Shown: piece after piece, positions 1-7,857 of the stretch
How positions within the stretch are numbered: position 1 is the first letter of the stretch
How the letters are laid out: each line of letters begins with the position of its first letter
Assembly: GCF_029892685.1 (NCBI RefSeq)
Contig: NZ_JARXVD010000009.1
Coordinates: 124,001 to 188,000 of the forward strand
DNA from: Mycobacterium sp. OTB74
Lineage (GTDB): Bacteria > Actinomycetota > Actinomycetes > Mycobacteriales > Mycobacteriaceae
Direction: 5' to 3'
Length of the DNA stretch: 64,000 nucleotides
The notes under the pieces: model-generated
What the model was told of the DNA's origin: nothing
What the model saw: the letters and a program-made list of their open reading frames with translations, nothing else
Databases searched by the model: none
Translations under genes and position numbers: made by a program

Positions 1-424
1 CGGCCTTGACGGACTTCCAGACGCCCGACAGGTTGATGTCGATCATCTCGTCCCAGTCCAGCTCGCTGGTCTCGTGCAGGACGTCGCCACCGTTGCCGAT
101 GCCGGCGTTGGCAACGATGATGTCAAGCCGTCCAAGCTGTTCCACGCCGCCGTCGACGGCGGCCTTCACGGCTTCGGCGTCGCGGACGTCGACCTCGGCG
201 GTGACGATACGACGGCCCAGGTTCTTGACCAGGCTGGCGGTCTCGGCGAGATCATCGGGGGTGGAAGCCGGAATGGCGGTCTCCGTACCCGGGCGGATGG
301 GCCCACAGATGTCGATCGCGATGATGTCGGCGCCTTCTTCTGCCAACCGCACCGCGTGGCTGCGACCCTGTCCGCGGGCCGCGCCCGTGACAAATGCAAC
401 CTTTCCTTCTACGCGTCCTGCCAT
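1..424 (-). CDS. Mycofactocin-type short-chain dehydrogenase, 3' end outside window
   Basis: The first 141 codons of an NAD-dependent SDR are visible; the gene runs off the left edge. The translation starts MAGRVEGKVAFVTG, has the cofactor-binding TGAARGQG at residues 13-20 followed by RSHA, an acidic NAD-selecting Asp38, and the NAG motif at 106-108. The GQGRSHA signature is typical of the SDR subfamily that co-occurs with the redox peptide mycofactocin (family knowledge). It closely resembles the SDR at 59439-60299, so the window carries two paralogues. It probably oxidises an alcohol to a ketone or aldehyde. The catalytic Tyr-x3-Lys lies outside the window, so activity is assumed, not seen. 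Confidence 0.9.
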   Translation of the reverse strand, partial: MAGRVEGKVAFVTGAARGQGRSHAVRLAEEGADIIAIDICGPIRPGTETAIPASTPDDLAETASLVKNLGRRIVTAEVDVRDAEAVKAAVDGGVEQLGRLDIIVANAGIGNGGDVLHETSELDWDEMIDINLSGVWKSVKA

Positions 425-487
425 CGTGGACTCCCTTGCTCCCTGCTGGTGATGGATGTGGCTGTTGCACACGCTTACGCACGTGCC

Positions 488-505
488 GCTGAGCACATGC
501 TCAGC
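488..505. promoter_or_regulatory. Palindromic operator candidate upstream of the truncated SDR
   Basis: GCTGAGCA and its exact reverse complement TGCTCAGC are separated by two bases, 64 bp upstream of the SDR start at 424. Perfect 8-bp arms in a promoter position suggest a dimeric repressor site. It differs from the GAGAAT-type operator found elsewhere in the window. The rest of 425-673 shows no credible coding frame. Confidence 0.5.
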
Positions 506-673
506 ACTCTGTCATCGGTGGTCCATTGTGTCAATGCCGACCGTCGATTGGGGTGGTTTGTACTGTTCGCTTAGAAATCGGGTGAGTGCCTGCGGTCTGG
601 GCTGGTCCGCTGACTTTTATCGAAAGATGCACCGCGAGTGCAATTTTGAGCGAGCGTCACACGGTCGCCGCAA

Positions 674-1732
674 TTAGAGAAGGTGAGGGACGAACGGCGG
701 CAGATCCATGGTGGTGACGATTCCCGGGGCCGCCACACATACGTACGGCACCGCGTTGACCGCCCGGTTGGCCGTGTAGGCCGGGGATATCTCGGCCATC
801 CGGTCCAACGGGATGGGCATGTGCAGGTCGACTTCCAGAGGTGCGTCTCCGGCCACCGAGATGTGCCAACCGGTGTCGTGCAGGTCCCAGTCCTGCTCTA
901 GGTCGCGGGTGCAGCACCAGGTCGCGCGGAACCGCATCAGGGTGCGTCCGTCGCGTATACCGGAGATGGTTATCCGTTGTGCAGCAACAGTTCCAGCGGC
1001 TAGGGTTCCGGCGGCAATGGTGGTGTCGCGGGCTGCGGTGCCCAGCTCGCCGCCGGCCTGAACCGAATCCAGCGGCAGCCCAACGGCATCGGCGACCAGT
1101 TGCAGCGACGGTCCGAAGCTGCCTCGCAGATAGTCGGCCCGGAACTGCTCGAATGGACCGGCGGGCTTGCCGAATCCCATCAAGTCGAACAGTAGCTCGG
1201 GCGAATTACGTTGGGACAGATCGGCGTACTCGTCGATGAACAGGGCGTCCAGGCGCCGCTGTACGGAGGTGAGTACCAGCGGCACGGCCTCGGTGATGAA
1301 GCCAGGGCTGCTGCCGGTGCTGTGCACCGAGGTGCCCCCGGCCCGGCAGGCCGCCTCGACCCGATCGCGTACTGACGGGTCCATCGAAGCGGGATGGTGG
1401 AACAGTCCACAGGTGGTCACGACGTTGCTGCCGGACTGCAAGAACGCGCAAATCTGGTCGATGTCCGGGGCAGCCGGCATGTACAGGATGCAGTCTGCGG
1501 CCGCAGCCAGGATGCCTTCGACGCGGTTGGTGGCGAGGGTGCCCGTGTCGGCGACGTCGCAGATCGAACCGGCATCGCGGCCGACCTTTGCGTCTCCGTG
1601 TACGTACACACCGGCCAGCTGCAGCGCTGAATTCTCGATGACGGCACGTAGCGAGCGGGTGCCGATGGTTCCGGTGGACCACTGGACGACGCGCAGCGGT
1701 CGGACTTGTTCGACGGGTATGAGACCGGTCAC
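674..1732 (-). CDS. DapB-like NAD(P)H-dependent oxidoreductase (amine dehydrogenase-like family)
   Basis: 352 residues. The N-terminus has a Rossmann region (LRVVQWSTGTIGTRSLRAV, about residues 13-31) followed by a dihydrodipicolinate-reductase-like fold with VVTTCGLF and GSSPGFITEAV. This large mycobacterial family is annotated as NAD(P)H-dependent amine dehydrogenase-like or dihydrodipicolinate reductase-like, but its substrates are mostly unknown. Length is normal for the family. The GTG at 1732 has no clear Shine-Dalgarno, so leaderless translation is possible. A GAGAAC-n3-ATTCTC operator lies just upstream, which ties the gene to the regulon proposed here. Reaction and substrate are not deducible. 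Confidence 0.8.
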   Translation of the reverse strand: MTGLIPVEQVRPLRVVQWSTGTIGTRSLRAVIENSALQLAGVYVHGDAKVGRDAGSICDVADTGTLATNRVEGILAAAADCILYMPAAPDIDQICAFLQSGSNVVTTCGLFHHPASMDPSVRDRVEAACRAGGTSVHSTGSSPGFITEAVPLVLTSVQRRLDALFIDEYADLSQRNSPELLFDLMGFGKPAGPFEQFRADYLRGSFGPSLQLVADAVGLPLDSVQAGGELGTAARDTTIAAGTLAAGTVAAQRITISGIRDGRTLMRFRATWCCTRDLEQDWDLHDTGWHISVAGDAPLEVDLHMPIPLDRMAEISPAYTANRAVNAVPYVCVAAPGIVTTMDLPPFVPHLL

Positions 1733-1762
1733 TCGCCCAGTGTAATTAAAATTCTCGCTGAC

Positions 1763-1777
1763 GAGAACGCGATTCTC
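1763..1777. promoter_or_regulatory. GAGAAT-type operator, site 1
   Basis: GAGAACGCGATTCTC lies between the oxidoreductase start (1732) and the end of the TetR gene (1781). A further ATTCTC half-site at 1751-1756 makes a partly overlapping double site. It matches the consensus GAGAAY-n3-RTTCTC shared with seven other promoters here. Confidence 0.65.
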
Positions 1778-1780
1778 GAG

Positions 1781-2497
1781 TTAGCTGTCGGCAAATCCGT
1801 GGGCACAGAAGTCCCACACTTCGTCCGAGGTGATCGGCTTGACAGTGGCGTCATCAGAGCTGCTGGACTGCGCGACGAACATGACTGTCTGCATGGTCAT
1901 GGCTGCCATGCGCTTTGCGTTGATGCCAGGCCGCAGCACGCCGGCCTCGGAAGCCTCCTCCATCAGCTCGGTCAGCAGCGCCAGTAGCGGCGCGTGAGCC
2001 ACCTTGACCTCGGAGGGGTGCGAAACCAGCAGACGGGGTGCGAAATCGGTGAACAGCGGCCGGCGGGCCATCGGATCTGGTCGCGACGACTCGAACAGCA
2101 ACTGGATAGCCACCTTCAGCCGTTCGATCGGGTCGGTCTGGCTGGCGGTGGCCGCACGAATCTGGTCGGCCGAGCGACTGAGCGCATCCTCGAACAGCGC
2201 GAGCAGGAGCTCGTGTTTGCCGTCGAACTGCAGATAGAAGCTCCGCAGTGACTGCCGGGAGCGGTCGACGACCTCCTGGACAGTGAAATCCGTGCTGCCC
2301 TTCTCGATGATGATGGCCTGCGCCGCATCGAGGAATCGCTGCACCCGCTGCGCGGCGCGCAGCTTGGCGGTCTTGATGGAGCGTTCGACCGCGCGCTGCT
2401 TCCAGGCGGGCTCTTCGCTGGCGTTGCTCACCAGCGGCTCAGCTGCAGGTTGGTCGGGTAAAGCATGGATGAACTGTACCGGAGGACGCCTTGCCAT
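1781..2497 (-). CDS. TetR/AcrR-family regulator, candidate master regulator of the GAGAAT sites
   Basis: 238 residues from the ATG at 2497; a longer TTG start at 2524 is in frame but less likely. An unusually long basic N-terminal arm (about 55 residues, ending KTAKLRAAQRVQRFLDAA) precedes the helix-turn-helix FTVQEVVDRSRQSLRSFYLQF. The C-terminal ligand domain is poorly conserved, as usual for TetR. Two GAGAAT-type sites flank the gene, one downstream (1763-1777) and one in its own promoter region (2554-2568), a common arrangement for an autoregulated TetR. Regulation of the wider window is inference from site placement. Confidence 0.88.
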   Translation of the reverse strand: MARRPPVQFIHALPDQPAAEPLVSNASEEPAWKQRAVERSIKTAKLRAAQRVQRFLDAAQAIIIEKGSTDFTVQEVVDRSRQSLRSFYLQFDGKHELLLALFEDALSRSADQIRAATASQTDPIERLKVAIQLLFESSRPDPMARRPLFTDFAPRLLVSHPSEVKVAHAPLLALLTELMEEASEAGVLRPGINAKRMAAMTMQTVMFVAQSSSSDDATVKPITSDEVWDFCAHGFADS

Positions 2498-2530
2498 AGG
2501 TGTGCCAGACCCCCTCGCGACCAACGTGTC

Positions 2531-2569
2531 TGAGATTGTAACTTTCTCATGCTGAGAATAGTATTCTCA
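2531..2569. promoter_or_regulatory. Operator site 2 plus a degenerate neighbour, between TetR and acyl-CoA dehydrogenase
   Basis: TGAGAATAGTATTCTCA at 2553-2569 is a perfect 7-3-7 palindrome, the best GAGAAT-type site in the window. A looser TGAGA...TCTCA element sits at 2531-2549. Both lie between the diverging TetR (start 2497) and acyl-CoA dehydrogenase (start 2686), so one bound repressor could control both. Confidence 0.75.
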
Positions 2570-2685
2570 TTCACGTCATAACAGAAGGTTTGCGCGAATA
2601 AGGAAACTTCCGCATCGGGACGGTCTGACCGCTTGCCTGTCTGGGTAGGGCGACCGCACGTACGCGCGTCCCACGGGAGGATTCT

Positions 2686-3858
2686 GTGCAACTCACCTTC
2701 GATGCGGACGTTGAAGCCTTCCGGGCCGAGTTCGTGGACTTCCTGGACGAGCACCTGCCCGCTGACGCCGAGGCGGTGGAACGTTCCAAATCGACCGCCC
2801 ACATCCCCGGCTGGGCCCGGCAGTGGCAGCGCACATTGTTCGACCACGGTTGGCTGCTGCCGGGATACCCGCCCGAGTTCGGCGGTCGCAACGCAAACAT
2901 CCTGCAGCAATACGTGTATCAGGTGGAGTTGGCCAACCGGCGGATCAGCCACAGCTTCAACCCACAGGGCGTCGGCATCATCGCCGCCTCGCTGATCACG
3001 TTCGGAACACCTGAGCAACAACAGAAGTGGGCGGTGCCGATTCTGCGTGCAGAGTTGACCGCCAGCCTCGGCATGAGTGAACCGAGTGCCGGTTCGGACC
3101 TGGCATCGCTGCGCACGCGAGCGGTGCGGGATGGAGGCCACTTCGTGGTCAACGGTCAGAAAGTGTGGACCTCCGGCGCTAACGACGCCGATGTGATCCT
3201 GACCTTCGTGCGTACCGACCCAGACGCGCCGAAACACAAGGGAATCAGTGTGCTGCTGATCCCGACCGATCTGCCTGGCGTGGTACGACGGCCTTTTGCG
3301 ATGGCATCAGACCGTGACGACCTTGACTTCAATGAGGTCTTCTTCACCGATGTCCGGGTGCCTGTAGAGAACCTGGTAGGCCCGCTCAACGGTGGGTGGA
3401 CGGTGGCCAGCGGGTCGCTCGGACATGAGCGAAACATGTTGTGGCTCAGCTACGCCGACCGGCTGGACGACCTGCTCGCCGACTGGACACCGGAGACGGT
3501 GACGCACCTGGATCAGTACGCGACCTTGGTGATGGACGCCTACGCGCTGCGAGCGTTGGGTTCGTCTGTACTGGCCGCTGCCGCCCGTGGTGAAGAGGAC
3601 ACGGGCACGGTATCGGTGCTGAAATTGATGGGCTCAGAGGCCGGTCAAGCCGCCACCGAGCACGCGCTGGACGCTGCCGGTCTTGACGGCCTGACACATC
3701 CGGCACTGACGTCGCCCTACGTGCCGTTGAGCTTCGACGGGTACATGGGCAGTTGGTTCGACCGGTACGTCCGGACTTTCGCCGGGACCATCGCGGGCGG
3801 GACGTCTGAGATTCAGCGAAACATCATCGCCCAGCGGGTACTGGGGTTGCCGCGCTGA
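2686..3858 (+). CDS. Acyl-CoA dehydrogenase (FadE type)
   Basis: 390 residues from a GTG, with GGGAGG six bases upstream. It carries the FAD/substrate signature MSEPSAGSDLASL, the active-site loop VNGQKVWTSGA, and near the C-terminus FAGTIAGGTSEIQRNII with the catalytic-base Glu of this class. It catalyses FAD-dependent alpha,beta-desaturation of an acyl-CoA in beta-oxidation, passing electrons to ETF. It is a close paralogue of the gene at 50036-51211; both start MQLTFD or the GTG equivalent and share many identical blocks. It stands alone behind operator site 2 and is followed by hairpins. Substrate unknown. Confidence 0.93.
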   Translation: MQLTFDADVEAFRAEFVDFLDEHLPADAEAVERSKSTAHIPGWARQWQRTLFDHGWLLPGYPPEFGGRNANILQQYVYQVELANRRISHSFNPQGVGIIAASLITFGTPEQQQKWAVPILRAELTASLGMSEPSAGSDLASLRTRAVRDGGHFVVNGQKVWTSGANDADVILTFVRTDPDAPKHKGISVLLIPTDLPGVVRRPFAMASDRDDLDFNEVFFTDVRVPVENLVGPLNGGWTVASGSLGHERNMLWLSYADRLDDLLADWTPETVTHLDQYATLVMDAYALRALGSSVLAAAARGEEDTGTVSVLKLMGSEAGQAATEHALDAAGLDGLTHPALTSPYVPLSFDGYMGSWFDRYVRTFAGTIAGGTSEIQRNIIAQRVLGLPR

Positions 3859-3869
3859 AGCTGCCAGTA

Positions 3870-3932
3870 GATGGCGCCGACTCCGCGGCTACGGCGCCAT
3901 CCATTCGGAAGTGTGCACCGTAGCCGCAGAGT
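3870..3932. terminator. Two overlapping hairpins between convergent genes
   Basis: Stem A pairs 3870-3879 (GATGGCGCCG) with 3892-3901. Stem B pairs 3880-3894 with 3918-3932, 14 of 15 bases matching. They share 3892-3894, so both cannot form fully at once. The position between two convergent genes suggests a bidirectional terminator. No T-tract follows, which is common in mycobacteria. Confidence 0.6.
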
Positions 3933-3941
3933 CAACAGGGT

Positions 3942-4742
3942 TTACAGCTGGACCAACCGTGGGGCTGAGCCGCGGGCCCGCAGGCCGGCGCCGGCCTTGC
4001 GAGTGAGTTCCTTTGAGCTGCCCAGCAATCCGTCGAGCACCAGGGCCCGCTTCACATGGACGTGCAGTTCATGCTCATCGGTGAACCCGATGCCGCCGAG
4101 CACCTGCTGGCAATGTTTGGCTGCGGTCAGCGCGGCCTTACCGGCGGCAGCCTTGGCCAGCATGGCAGTCAGGTCCGGGCTCTCATCACCGGGCAGCTGG
4201 AGCGTCGCCTCGGCGCCCTCGATGGCTACCAGGGTCTCGGCCAAGCGGTGCCGGATGGCCTGGAACGACGCGATGGGCTTACCGAACTGCACCCGGTCCA
4301 GCGCATGTTGCCGTGCCAGCGCCAGCATCGCCCGCGCCGACCCGACCAGCCACCAGCCCAGTGCGCGACGGGCCTCGCCCATCCGCATCAACTCGCCGTC
4401 AGGCACCTGCCGCAGCGGTAGCCCGCCCAGTACGGCGCTTGACTGAGTAGTGCTGCGTTCCCAAATGACCCAGCCACCACCGGCATACGGCATCGGGGGA
4501 GTGCCACCGGGCAGACCACCGATGGTCTCCAGCAACACGTCGTTTATGACCGAAGCGTGCGAACCGGTTTCGCCCAACAACCGGAACACCATTGGGATGG
4601 CGACGTCGGGCAGCTCGGACAGCATGTCGGCCCAGCCGAGGTCGGCCAGTGCCGCTTCGAGTTCGGCACCCGACGTCGACAGCATGGTCTTGCGCAGCGT
4701 GTCCTCGAGCAACTCGAGTGACTGGTTGTCCAGCGCCTCCAT
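3942..4742 (-). CDS. Acyl-CoA dehydrogenase-like subunit, short form
   Basis: 266 residues from the ATG at 4742, which has AAGGAG five bases upstream. A GTG at 4748 overlapping the previous stop is the alternative start. Only the middle and C-terminal helical domains are well conserved (RVQFGKPIASFQAIRHRLAE, VLGGIGFTDEHELHVHVKRA), and the usual C-terminal GGTxE catalytic block is absent. Short, degenerate partners like this pair with a full-length subunit in mycobacterial alpha2beta2 dehydrogenases such as FadE28-FadE29 (family knowledge). The adjoining gene at 4745-5866 is the obvious partner. Forming such a heteromer is inference. Confidence 0.85.
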   Translation of the reverse strand: MEALDNQSLELLEDTLRKTMLSTSGAELEAALADLGWADMLSELPDVAIPMVFRLLGETGSHASVINDVLLETIGGLPGGTPPMPYAGGGWVIWERSTTQSSAVLGGLPLRQVPDGELMRMGEARRALGWWLVGSARAMLALARQHALDRVQFGKPIASFQAIRHRLAETLVAIEGAEATLQLPGDESPDLTAMLAKAAAGKAALTAAKHCQQVLGGIGFTDEHELHVHVKRALVLDGLLGSSKELTRKAGAGLRARGSAPRLVQL

Positions 4743-4744
4743 GG

Positions 4745-5866
4745 TCACTCCTTCCCCAGATCGAGCAGTCGACGGGCGATGATGTTGCGCTGTACCTCCG
4801 CGGTGCCGCCGTAGATGGTGGCCGCCCGCGAATACAGGAACTCGGTTCGCCAGTCGCCGTCTTCGAATTCGATGATGGCGGGCAACAGATCTCGAGCAGT
4901 GTCGTACAGCCGTTGCTCGGCGGTAGCCAGCAGCACTTTGTCGATCGAGGTATCCGGACCCAGCTTCTGGCCTTCAGCGAGCCGATTCTGGGTGATCCGG
5001 GACCGGCAGCGCAGGGTGTGCAGAGCCAGGAACGCCTCGCCCAGTTCATCGTCGATCACCTGGCCGTCGCCGCGCACCTCGCCGATCAGCGCGTCGAAAC
5101 GGGAATACAGGTAGGCGATGCGCTGCCAGAAGCACGTGGACCGCTCGTAGGGCAGCAGGTCCATGGCCAATTTCCAGCCGTCGCCGGGCTTTCCGAGCAT
5201 TCTGGAGGAATCGACCTCGACGTTGTCGAAGTACACCTCGCAGAACTCATCGACGTCGTGCATGGTGTGCAGCGGCCGCACGGTGATGCCGGGCGAGTCC
5301 ATATCGACGAAGAAGGCGGTGATCGCCTCGTGGTTCGGCGTCGACGAGTCACCGGTACGCGTCAGCAGGATGCACCGGTGGGAGAACTGGGCGAAGCTGG
5401 TCCACACCTTCTGGCCGTTGATGATCCACTTGTCGCCCTGCTGAACCGCGCGCGTGGTGATGGACGCCAGGTCGCTACCCGAGCCGGGTTCGGAAAACCC
5501 TTGGCACCACTGCTCTTCGCCGCTCAGCAGTTTGGGCACCATCTCGGCAGCCAGTTCGGGACTGGCGTAGTCGATCATGGTGGGCGCCAGCACCTCGAGC
5601 ATCGAGTAGGGCCCCGGCTCAGCCAGCCTGCGGCCCACCACTTCCTCGCCGACGATGGCCCGAAGCACGTCCGGGCCACCGAGTCCGCCGGCGTGCTCAG
5701 GCCAGCCGTAGCGGCTCCAGCCGGCGTCGTATAACGCCTTCTGTGCCCGCGCGAACTGACGCATGTGCCCTTCCAACGAATGATCTTCCGGGGGCGTCAG
5801 ATCATTTTCGGCGAGCCAATCCCGAAGCGCGGTACGGAAGGTGGCGGGGTCATGCAGGTCGGTCAT
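4745..5866 (-). CDS. Acyl-CoA dehydrogenase, catalytic partner subunit
   Basis: 373 residues. Landmarks in order are WCQGFSEPGSGSDLASI, WIINGQKVWTSFAQ, and near the C-terminus IYGGTAEVQRNIIARRLL, which retains the catalytic Glu. It overlaps the upstream SnoaL-like gene by 4 bp and the downstream short dehydrogenase start region, so all three should be translated from one message. It is the last complete redox step in the minus-strand operon that begins at 9715. It probably acts with the 266-aa subunit as a heteromer on a bulky acyl-CoA. Confidence 0.92.
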   Translation of the reverse strand: MTDLHDPATFRTALRDWLAENDLTPPEDHSLEGHMRQFARAQKALYDAGWSRYGWPEHAGGLGGPDVLRAIVGEEVVGRRLAEPGPYSMLEVLAPTMIDYASPELAAEMVPKLLSGEEQWCQGFSEPGSGSDLASITTRAVQQGDKWIINGQKVWTSFAQFSHRCILLTRTGDSSTPNHEAITAFFVDMDSPGITVRPLHTMHDVDEFCEVYFDNVEVDSSRMLGKPGDGWKLAMDLLPYERSTCFWQRIAYLYSRFDALIGEVRGDGQVIDDELGEAFLALHTLRCRSRITQNRLAEGQKLGPDTSIDKVLLATAEQRLYDTARDLLPAIIEFEDGDWRTEFLYSRAATIYGGTAEVQRNIIARRLLDLGKE

Positions 5867-6315
5867 TTGTCTGCGGCTGCCTGGCCGGCAGGCCGGCCGA
5901 TTGCATGCGGCTTGCCGTGATCGTGCGCTCCGCTGCGCCGGATGAACGTCATGGCGCGGGTTTTCAGCCGCCAGCCCGCCTCTGTGCGCAGGTAGGTGTC
6001 GCGGTAGTAGCCGATCCGCATGTCATGTGCCGAGTGCTCGATGAAGCACAGCGTCTGGGTGCCGGTGGCGGCATTCGGATCGTCGGCGTCGAACTCGACC
6101 AGCGGAGTGCCGGTCATGAACAGACCCTTGGGTGCGGCGTCGACCAATACCGGAAAGCGATCCAGAACGTAGGTATCGCCGAAGGCGCTGTAGGTACCGT
6201 CCGGGGTGAAAACACTGACCAGACCGTCGATGTCGCCCTGGGTGATGGTCACCGCATATTTGGCGAGCAGTTGCTGGATCTCGACCAGATCGTCAGTTCT
6301 TGTTGGCGTACTCAT
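5863..6315 (-). CDS. SnoaL/NTF2-like protein
   Basis: 150 residues with the small alpha+beta barrel pattern of the SnoaL family: helix LVEIQQLLAKYAVTITQGDIDGL, then FTPDGTYSAFGD, and the late strands HDMRIGYYRDTYLRTEAGWRL. Family members act as isomerases, cyclases or ring-hydroxylating oxygenase beta subunits. No oxygenase beta subunit is otherwise present beside the Rieske alpha subunit at 7850-9181, so this could fill that structural role, but similarity is too low to claim it. It overlaps the amidohydrolase by 23 bp and the dehydrogenase by 4 bp. Confidence 0.8.
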   Translation of the reverse strand: MSTPTRTDDLVEIQQLLAKYAVTITQGDIDGLVSVFTPDGTYSAFGDTYVLDRFPVLVDAAPKGLFMTGTPLVEFDADDPNAATGTQTLCFIEHSAHDMRIGYYRDTYLRTEAGWRLKTRAMTFIRRSGAHDHGKPHAIGRPAGQAAADK

Positions 6316-7525
6316 TCTTGTAGACCTTACCGCCCTTCATTACAAAATTCACGTGTTGTGTAACGGTTATGTCCTGTAGTGGGTCACCTGGGACCGCGAT
6401 GATGTCGGCCAGCAGTCCCTCGGCCAACCGTCCTCGGTCCGTCGCGTTGATCAGATCAGCCGCGATGGTGGTGGCCGATCGCAGCACTGCGGCCGGCGGC
6501 ATACCCCACTCGACCAGGGTGACCAACTCGTCGGCGTTCTTGCCGTGCGGGATGGCCGGCGCATCGGTGCCTACCGCGATCTTCACGCCCGCCTCGTACG
6601 CCGCCTTGATAGACGTCTCGGCCTTCGGGAACATCTCAGCGGCCTTGTCCTGCAACACCTTCGGTGCGTGTGAGACGTCCATGGCCTGAGCCAGCCGGCG
6701 AGTGGTGACCAGGAAGCGGTCGCCCGCGACCAATGCCTGGATGGCCTCGTCGTCCATCAGGAAGCCGTGCTCGATGCAGTCGATCCCGCAGGCCACGGCA
6801 TGCTTGACGGCCTCGGCGCCATGGGTGTGGGCCGCTACTCGCAGTCCGCGCCGGTGTGCCTCGTCGACGATGACACGCAGTTCCTCGTCCGAATAGTGTT
6901 GCGCGCCGGCCTCACCCGTGAGTGACATGACGCCGCCCGAGCAGCACACCTTGATCAGCTGGGCACCGTGTTTGATCTGGTAGCGCACCGCCTTGCGGAT
7001 CTCGTCGACCCCGTTGGCGATGCCTTCTTCGATGGTCAGCTCCAGCACGCCGGGCATGAATGCTGCGAACATGGTCGGGTCCAGATGTCCGCCGGTGGGC
7101 GTAATGGCGTGGCCCGCAGGCACTATGCGCGGGCCCTCGATCCAGCCCGAATCGATGGCCTTGCCCAGCGCCACGTCGAGCAGATAACCACCGGTCTTGA
7201 CGAACAGACCGAGGTTTCGCACCGTGGTGAACCCCGCACGCAGGGTGCGCCGGGCATTGCCCACCGCGCGCAAGACGCGGGTCGGGGGATCGTCCTGCAC
7301 CTGGGACAGCCCCGGGTTCTCACCGCGGCCACCCATGAGCAGGTTGACTTCCATGTCCATCAGGCCGGGCAGCAGGATCGAATCGCCGAGATCTATGACC
7401 TCAGAATCGTCAGGAATCGGGCCGCCTATGCCGACTATGCGGTCTCCGTCGATACGGACAATGCCGGGACGAATGATCGTCCCGGCATCGACATCGACCA
7501 GACCCGCGGCTTTGAGGGTCAGCAC
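6293..7525 (-). CDS. Amidohydrolase-superfamily protein with altered N-terminal metal motif
   Basis: 410 residues from the GTG at 7525, two bases after the previous stop. A composite beta-sandwich/TIM-barrel hydrolase of the imidazolonepropionase/prolidase type. It shows the bridging Lys region (LIKVCCSGGV), AAHTHG, the EHG strand and GTDAP. Where the family normally has LPGLIDMHTHL, this protein reads LLPGLMDMEVNL, so the first His-x-His metal pair is Glu59-x-Asn61. It may bind fewer or different metals, or no longer be a classical hydrolase. Part of the Rieske operon. Confidence 0.88.
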   Translation of the reverse strand: MLTLKAAGLVDVDAGTIIRPGIVRIDGDRIVGIGGPIPDDSEVIDLGDSILLPGLMDMEVNLLMGGRGENPGLSQVQDDPPTRVLRAVGNARRTLRAGFTTVRNLGLFVKTGGYLLDVALGKAIDSGWIEGPRIVPAGHAITPTGGHLDPTMFAAFMPGVLELTIEEGIANGVDEIRKAVRYQIKHGAQLIKVCCSGGVMSLTGEAGAQHYSDEELRVIVDEAHRRGLRVAAHTHGAEAVKHAVACGIDCIEHGFLMDDEAIQALVAGDRFLVTTRRLAQAMDVSHAPKVLQDKAAEMFPKAETSIKAAYEAGVKIAVGTDAPAIPHGKNADELVTLVEWGMPPAAVLRSATTIAADLINATDRGRLAEGLLADIIAVPGDPLQDITVTQHVNFVMKGGKVYKNEYANKN

Positions 7526-7527
7526 GA

Positions 7528-7857
7528 TCAGACCACCGGCTCCTTGATGAGGTTGATGTAGGCCGCCCCACTGTCGAGGACCCGCGGTTGCTTCCACACC
7601 TCGACCGGGAAGCTGACCTGGACGATCGACTGACCCAGGTGCACAAGCGCTTTGGCGTCATCCGGCATGCTGGCGAGCGGGAAACGGGCGTCGACGTAGA
7701 CCATGATGTCCTCGAGGCGCGCCAAGCCGGCGTCGTAGAGTGCCTGCATCTCGTCCATCGTCGAGCTGAGTCGCTTCTGGTAACGCTCTTCCTCGGTGGG
7801 CAGGCACCAGTCGCTGAACCGCTCCAGGTCGGCGAATTCTTCGGGCAGCTTAGACAT
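7528..7857 (-). CDS. Conserved small protein of unknown function in the Rieske operon
   Basis: 109 residues from the ATG at 7857, overlapping the end of the Rieske oxygenase by 8 bp (ATGTCTAA), which supports translational coupling. The protein is acidic and helical in its first half (LPEEFADLERFSDWCLPTEEE) with one Cys and no signal peptide or membrane segment. I do not recognise a family. Its tight coupling to the oxygenase suggests an accessory or assembly factor, or a small subunit. Confidence 0.75.
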   Translation of the reverse strand: MSKLPEEFADLERFSDWCLPTEEERYQKRLSSTMDEMQALYDAGLARLEDIMVYVDARFPLASMPDDAKALVHLGQSIVQVSFPVEVWKQPRVLDSGAAYINLIKEPVV

